Shown here in pieces: positions 6,601 to 7,361 of a stretch of DNA of 7,361 nt (positions are counted from its first letter, which is position 1; every line of letters starts with the position of its first letter). The notes beneath the pieces are model-generated. The model ran no database searches. It saw only the letters and a list, made by a program, of their open reading frames with translations, and was not told where the DNA came from. The DNA comes from CAYLWW01 sp964387585 (lineage in GTDB: Bacteria; Pseudomonadota; Alphaproteobacteria; Rickettsiales; Midichloriaceae), in the NCBI GenBank assembly GCA_964387585.1, contig CAYLWW010000070.1, positions 1 through 7,361 of the forward strand, read 5' to 3'. The position numbers and the translations under genes are program-made.

Positions 6601-7361
6601 TTTATTATTTGTATTGCTAGTTCTTACTAAATAGCCGTTATCTAAATTGTTATTGGTATCGATATCAATACCTAAGCAAATCTCTGTAGTACTTCCACAT
6701 TGGCTATCTGTTATTGTAGCGCATTGATAATTTGAATTATTATCTACTATACATTCATTTGCTTCGCAAGAGGAAACACAATTATCATTGCCTTTATGTC
6801 TTATTCTGAGAGTATTGTTACCAGGACCTGATTGAGCAGAACAATAAGATACGCTATTCACAATCAATATGCATTTTCCTAAACCACAATTTGATGTACA
6901 TGTATAATCTGTGTTACTAGTTCTGACATTGTATATATTATTAGCATTGTCAATAATATTAACTACATTATCACACATACTTAAGTTAGTTTTACATTGA
7001 CTATTTGTCATTAAAGCGCATTCATATACCATGTTATTTTCCGCAATACATTGATTAGCAGCACAAGTAACAACACAGGCATCAGAGTCCTGACTTTTTA
7101 TTCTCGCAGAATCTAATTCAGAAGCACAATAAGATACATTTCCTTCAGTAAGAATACATTTTCCCGCACCGCAGTTTGATGTGCATGAGGTGTCTATGTT
7201 GCTTGCTCTGACTTTATATCCTGCGTTAGTATTTGAGTCAATATTTTCACAGATTGATGTGTTGCTCCCGCATATACTTTCTGCTATAGTGACGCATTTA
7301 TAGTTAGTTGAATTTCCTGAAATGCATTCTGTTGAAGCGCATTCTGAAACACATGAATTGT
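221..7361 (-). CDS. Giant cysteine-rich repeat protein, 5'-partial, read in three frames
   Basis: One gene fills the window from the right edge (first whole codon at 7359) to TAA at 221. The frame is 7359-1381, then 1379-624, then 622-221, with base 1380 and base 623 skipped. That gives about 2,378 residues with no start codon in view; the first in-frame ATG (7032) lies inside a repeat and is not the start. Visible parts are six tandem units of about 98 residues with 10 Cys, about 43 four-Cys modules (mostly C-x1-or-3-6-C-x4-5-C-x6-10-C) joined by DG-rich loops, and a Cys-poor C-terminal domain of roughly 210 residues. Trp is rare, Asn/Ser/Thr are abundant and N-x-S/T sequons are frequent. 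These traits suggest a secreted or surface protein held by many disulfides, comparable in style but not in motif to ciliate immobilization antigens or Giardia VSPs. No family is recognised, so the function is unknown. No hydrophobic tail is present, and a signal peptide would lie outside the window. Confidence 0.85.
620..626 (-). other. Probable +1 frameshift site 2 (TAC-TAA-T)
   Basis: The sense bases read TTC TAC TAA TTT TGA. Skipping the T at 623 gives TTC TAC AAT TTT GAT (F-Y-N-F-D) and 133 further open codons. The context matches site 1: a Tyr codon, then TAA, then T, with a shift of the same direction and size. The position is less certain than at site 1 because this part has no cysteine spacing to fix it. 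A T7 run at 656-662 (A7 in sense) or a 31-nt GT...AG interval at 698-728 could also account for the frame change. Confidence 0.55.
624..1379 (-). CDS. Reading-frame segment 2: last cysteine modules and start of C-terminal domain
   Basis: The +1 frame continues for 252 codons from AAT (1377-1379) to TAC (624-626), followed by TAA at 621-623. It begins with NNHCFHPVTNIC, which completes the interrupted module. Four more modules follow (first Cys groups CACADRYSC, CRESC, CTEFC, CECKNDDYC). After the last Cys of the array (852-854) comes a Cys-poor segment with a DANDDGVPD loop and an aromatic, strand-like stretch (FIYKDYQYIIYKK). An ATG at 1434-1436 in this frame lies opposite well-conserved module sequence in the previous frame, so I do not take it as a start. 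Confidence 0.8.
753..782 (-). other. DxNxDGxxD calcium-binding-type loop
   Basis: The residues DDANDDGVPDG contain the exact spacing D-x-N-x-D-G-x-x-D (D, N, D, D at loop positions 1, 3, 5, 9). Loops of this form bind calcium in EF-hand, dockerin and thrombospondin type-3 repeats. It occurs once, at the start of the Cys-poor C-terminal domain. Calcium binding is inferred from the motif alone, because the flanking helix or repeat context of those families is not evident. Confidence 0.5.
1371..1386 (-). other. Probable +1 frameshift site 1 (TAT-TAA-TAA)
   Basis: In sense orientation the bases read AAA TAT TAA TAA TCA. Skipping the T at 1380 gives AAA TAT AAT AAT CAT TGC (K-Y-N-N-H-C). The shift must fall between the Cys codon at 1387-1389 and the Cys codon at 1368-1370, because both belong to the same module (C-x6-C-x5-C-x7-C). 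An upstream module with the same layout reads C-x6-C-x5-C-x6-C (CLAASSKCGDDNQC), and another has C-x6-C-x4-C-Y-H-P. The longest homopolymer in the interval is AAA, so a common homopolymer error is not an obvious explanation. The candidates are programmed frameshifting, a real frame-breaking mutation, or a plain sequence error. Confidence 0.75.
1378..7361 (-). CDS. Reading-frame segment 1 of the giant gene
   Basis: This frame is open from the right edge of the window to TAA at 1378-1380, directly followed by a second TAA at 1375-1377. It covers 1,993 codons. It carries the whole 98-residue repeat array and 38 and a half of the short cysteine modules. All cysteines are TGT or TGC and no stop codon is used as a sense codon. 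The frame stops in the middle of a module, after C-x6-C-K-Y, and the missing second half of that module lies in the next frame. The TAA is therefore not a natural protein end. If translation did terminate here, the product would lack the last modules and the C-terminal domain. Confidence 0.85.
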   Translation of the reverse strand, partial: NSCVSECASTECISGNSTNYKCVTIAESICGSNTSICENIDSNTNAGYKVRASNIDTSCTSNCGAGKCILTEGNVSYCASELDSARIKSQDSDACVVTCAANQCIAENNMVYECALMTNSQCKTNLSMCDNVVNIIDNANNIYNVRTSNTDYTCTSNCGLGKCILIVNSVSYCSAQSGPGNNTLRIRHKGNDNCVSSCEANECIVDNNSNYQCATITDSQCGSTTEICLGIDIDTNNNLDNGYLVRTSNTNNKCTSNCGSGKCILTEGTVFYCTSQQSVGSSPIRIKSRVSNICVSTCAETECILETNSDYQCTTVPSGKCRSNTEVCENIDIHTSLNNGYKVRTSDSNKTCTTNCGSGKCILNLGGLSYCATQSGPGNVSLRVKSKDSEICVSSCAETECIVENSSNFQCTTITDDQCGSNTQICETIDSNIDGGYKVRASSTDNTCATSCGNGKCILIETEEGASYCASQLGPSSSSLRIKARESDLCVSSCAITECVGGNNTNYQCATIADGECGNNTNLCESIDIDINISVNNGYRVRTSNTNNACTSNCGTGKCILTEGPTIYCIPQQGIGSSTIRIRSKDSDICVSTCSPVANKIVCQNFSVPSFKCDVASSSLFYNATADGVEKICLTECPSFQCANPTTFQCMTAESGKIFISESQICAANCMTVIPKCIDATNYRCVDPDSTHLSHNDGSECKVECNDATQCINSQTFICSLPSHGQLKESENNYCVAKCTDSSKCGKRDTGGNGQYNCISPQVDNFLESNNSLCVSTCTNNKMCANLSTYVCMLPTAEQNFKTGSSICLAASSKCGDDNQCIDMNYYCTKHTTSNGFIKKQDGTCKCSDTHCLSNKSNSCIMPYYNNFADEAGGVCLKKSPNTKCYTENNSIKNFVCRDVSLINSNSVTTYVDDGDGSSCKELKCSDINKCWNKIVNVINAMDYKCTNDKDFLTTEGKVIRGDGGKCENTCEDNKCWDDNLQCQPLGNGVLINLDSVETNKCVTQCSKTTCTFSLLNACFPIGSTFEKVGTACTCKLNEKCIDYKAKLIDVMTNPATACIDPVENKISDGNGSICKFKCSDSTKCWEPFTFKCIPKSTLFITKTDGGQCFCAEANKCMQNASTCINTVSNEINDGDGGKCNLINCSDKEKCYDSNLKQCIKPSSTKASRRDGKECFDPTKIACTAEITTNCVPKADMTCTLNNECVDPDKFICRVPSKGRYVQPEKSFCVFKCDPDYCYHKAKKMCITLMQPNANNIQVKTFNTVNDIIGGECECVNKTMCYKSNENTCIVPTVENELISNSDGLSCVSGRCSSSQRCFHPELRTCYTPPSIGAAFKIADDGSCICKSATQCLNPTNLDNNLPSCIDPVDGNAFKNTSLCVQSCDNEFECIHTGTFRCINGAIGQYVNGDKGKCITDCTTVTKCQNIVNFKCLALSSSLAYSTKETYTKQCVCVDGNNKHYCFDPTTGDCVESSSSNIVDSVKQQNPICRKTISCNDENYCVHPKLFVCINMANTDLAKSNGMCICSNLMKCINPDQSISNFDDVTETLCVNGGSTKIIDGQGSLCLSKCKTGSETCFIPTSGLCVETEINGFEPSLGHACKCADHSKCLDDFEPVINVNPSLSKIPTYTCITPVTGKIGDGKGGVCTTTCSNVYQCIDNFKCRDPVEGKVSLGDGTACQTVAPFCPVNKCYHPNNYLCVSYSALTNQAATGISTQECKCTGYCLDPFTLVCSTGSITKIDNQDGYMCTTKCKDLNKCYKDTDYKCILPIIGFYSNSDGGKCVTACSNNKCYNSSNYCVTPDTSNRLETPGGACNSTENCGDGKCIDSSDNTKCIVLASGFTKVNNFCDCTDDTQCFYKGTCITTYKDMGLYLSTTVPECSKSCLSNECIHPVTFKCITPTVGVLQIDSTTGNCKCIDQAMCLNTTDNTCIPGEDGKISDNDGTYCKTKCSLKTNCYKTNGPDTLYTCVAITADNVALEAGGLCSSSGSTCKY
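3721..3837 (-). other. Atypical six-cysteine module within the array
   Basis: This module departs from the four-Cys plan. Its cysteines are spaced C-x7-C-x7-C-x7-C-x5-C-x7-C (CFDPTKIAC, then NC, TC, EC, and IC before RVPSKG). The last part, CTLNNECVDPDKFIC, looks like a normal module end. The module may have lost its own linker loop through fusion of two neighbours. Confidence 0.6.
5593..7353 (-). repeat. Six tandem 92-100-residue units, 10 Cys each
   Basis: Units start at a C-V-[SV]-x-C motif whose + strand positions are 7339-7353, 7063-7077, 6766-6780, 6466-6480, 6172-6186 and 5878-5892, with a closing CVSTC at 5578-5592. Unit lengths are 92, 99, 100, 98, 98 and 100 residues, all in frame. 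Inside a unit the order is C-x3-C-x4-C-x9-C-x7-C-x6-C, then about 20-25 residues with [GN]Y.VR[TA]S, then C-x3-C-G-x-G-K-C-I-L, a YC, and a [LI]R[IV] stretch before the next unit. The C-x3-C-x4-C pattern occurs twice per unit, so each unit looks like a fused pair of the shorter modules found downstream. The array continues off the right edge. Five disulfides per unit are possible but not shown. Confidence 0.95.

Noticed and set aside
7030..7032. ATG at 7030-7032 as the start codon of the large gene
   Set aside because: The frame stays open upstream to the window edge and encodes another complete repeat unit with all ten cysteines, so the true start is outside.
5593..7353. Regularly spaced repeats resembling a CRISPR array
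   Set aside because: The period is about 294 bp, is always a multiple of three, and lies inside an open frame with conserved cysteines. These are protein repeats.
1381..7361. Euplotes origin, suggested by stop-associated +1 shifts
   Set aside because: Euplotes uses TGA for Cys and has C4A4 telomeres. Here more than 200 Cys codons include no TGA, and the telomere units are mainly CCCCAAT.
852..7361. Giardia-type variant surface protein
   Set aside because: VSPs are defined by frequent CxxC and a conserved C-terminal membrane segment with CRGKA. Here CxxC pairs are essentially absent and no such tail exists.

Overview
The window looks like the end of a ciliate macronuclear chromosome. Position 1 is at a chromosome end. 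Positions 14-57 are C-rich telomere-type repeats (CCCCAA/CCCCAAT on the + strand, i.e. ATTGGGG running outward on the other strand). Right behind them lies one very long AT-rich gene that is transcribed toward the telomere. The gene uses the standard genetic code: about 2,000 codons are open without TAA, TAG or TGA, and all of its more than 200 cysteines are TGT/TGC. That excludes the TAA/TAG=Gln ciliates (Tetrahymena, Paramecium, Oxytricha) and Euplotes (TGA=Cys). From memory, CCCCAAT-type telomeres combined with a standard code fit litostome ciliates such as the rumen Entodinium group. This is an inference and not proven by the window.

Layout, left to right: 1-20 is a perfect palindrome at the contig tip; 14-57 is the telomeric repeat; 58-220 is an AT-rich spacer/3' UTR with no gene; 221-7361 (minus strand) is a single coding region whose 5' end lies beyond the window. 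In the direction of translation the protein has three parts. (1) 7353-5593 holds six tandem units of about 98 residues with 10 cysteines each. (2) 5592-852 holds about 43 shorter four-cysteine modules of about 35-50 residues, mostly joined by D/G-rich loops. (3) 851-221 is a cysteine-poor C-terminal domain that begins near a DxNxDGxxD calcium-binding-type loop. There is no C-terminal membrane anchor or GPI-type hydrophobic tail. The overall design suggests an extracellular or surface-associated, disulfide-rich protein. I do not recognise the family.

The most interesting point is that the gene is read in three successive frames. At 1378-1383 and again at 621-626 the frame ends at a tyrosine codon followed by TAA (TAT-TAA-T and TAC-TAA-T), and coding continues in the +1 frame. 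At the first site the cysteine spacing on the two sides fixes the shift to a 16-nt interval without long homopolymers and excludes a normal intron. Joined this way the window encodes about 2,378 residues. Stop-associated +1 frameshifting is known from Euplotes, but this code is not the Euplotes code. The case is therefore either a new instance of it, a decaying gene, or two single-base sequence errors.
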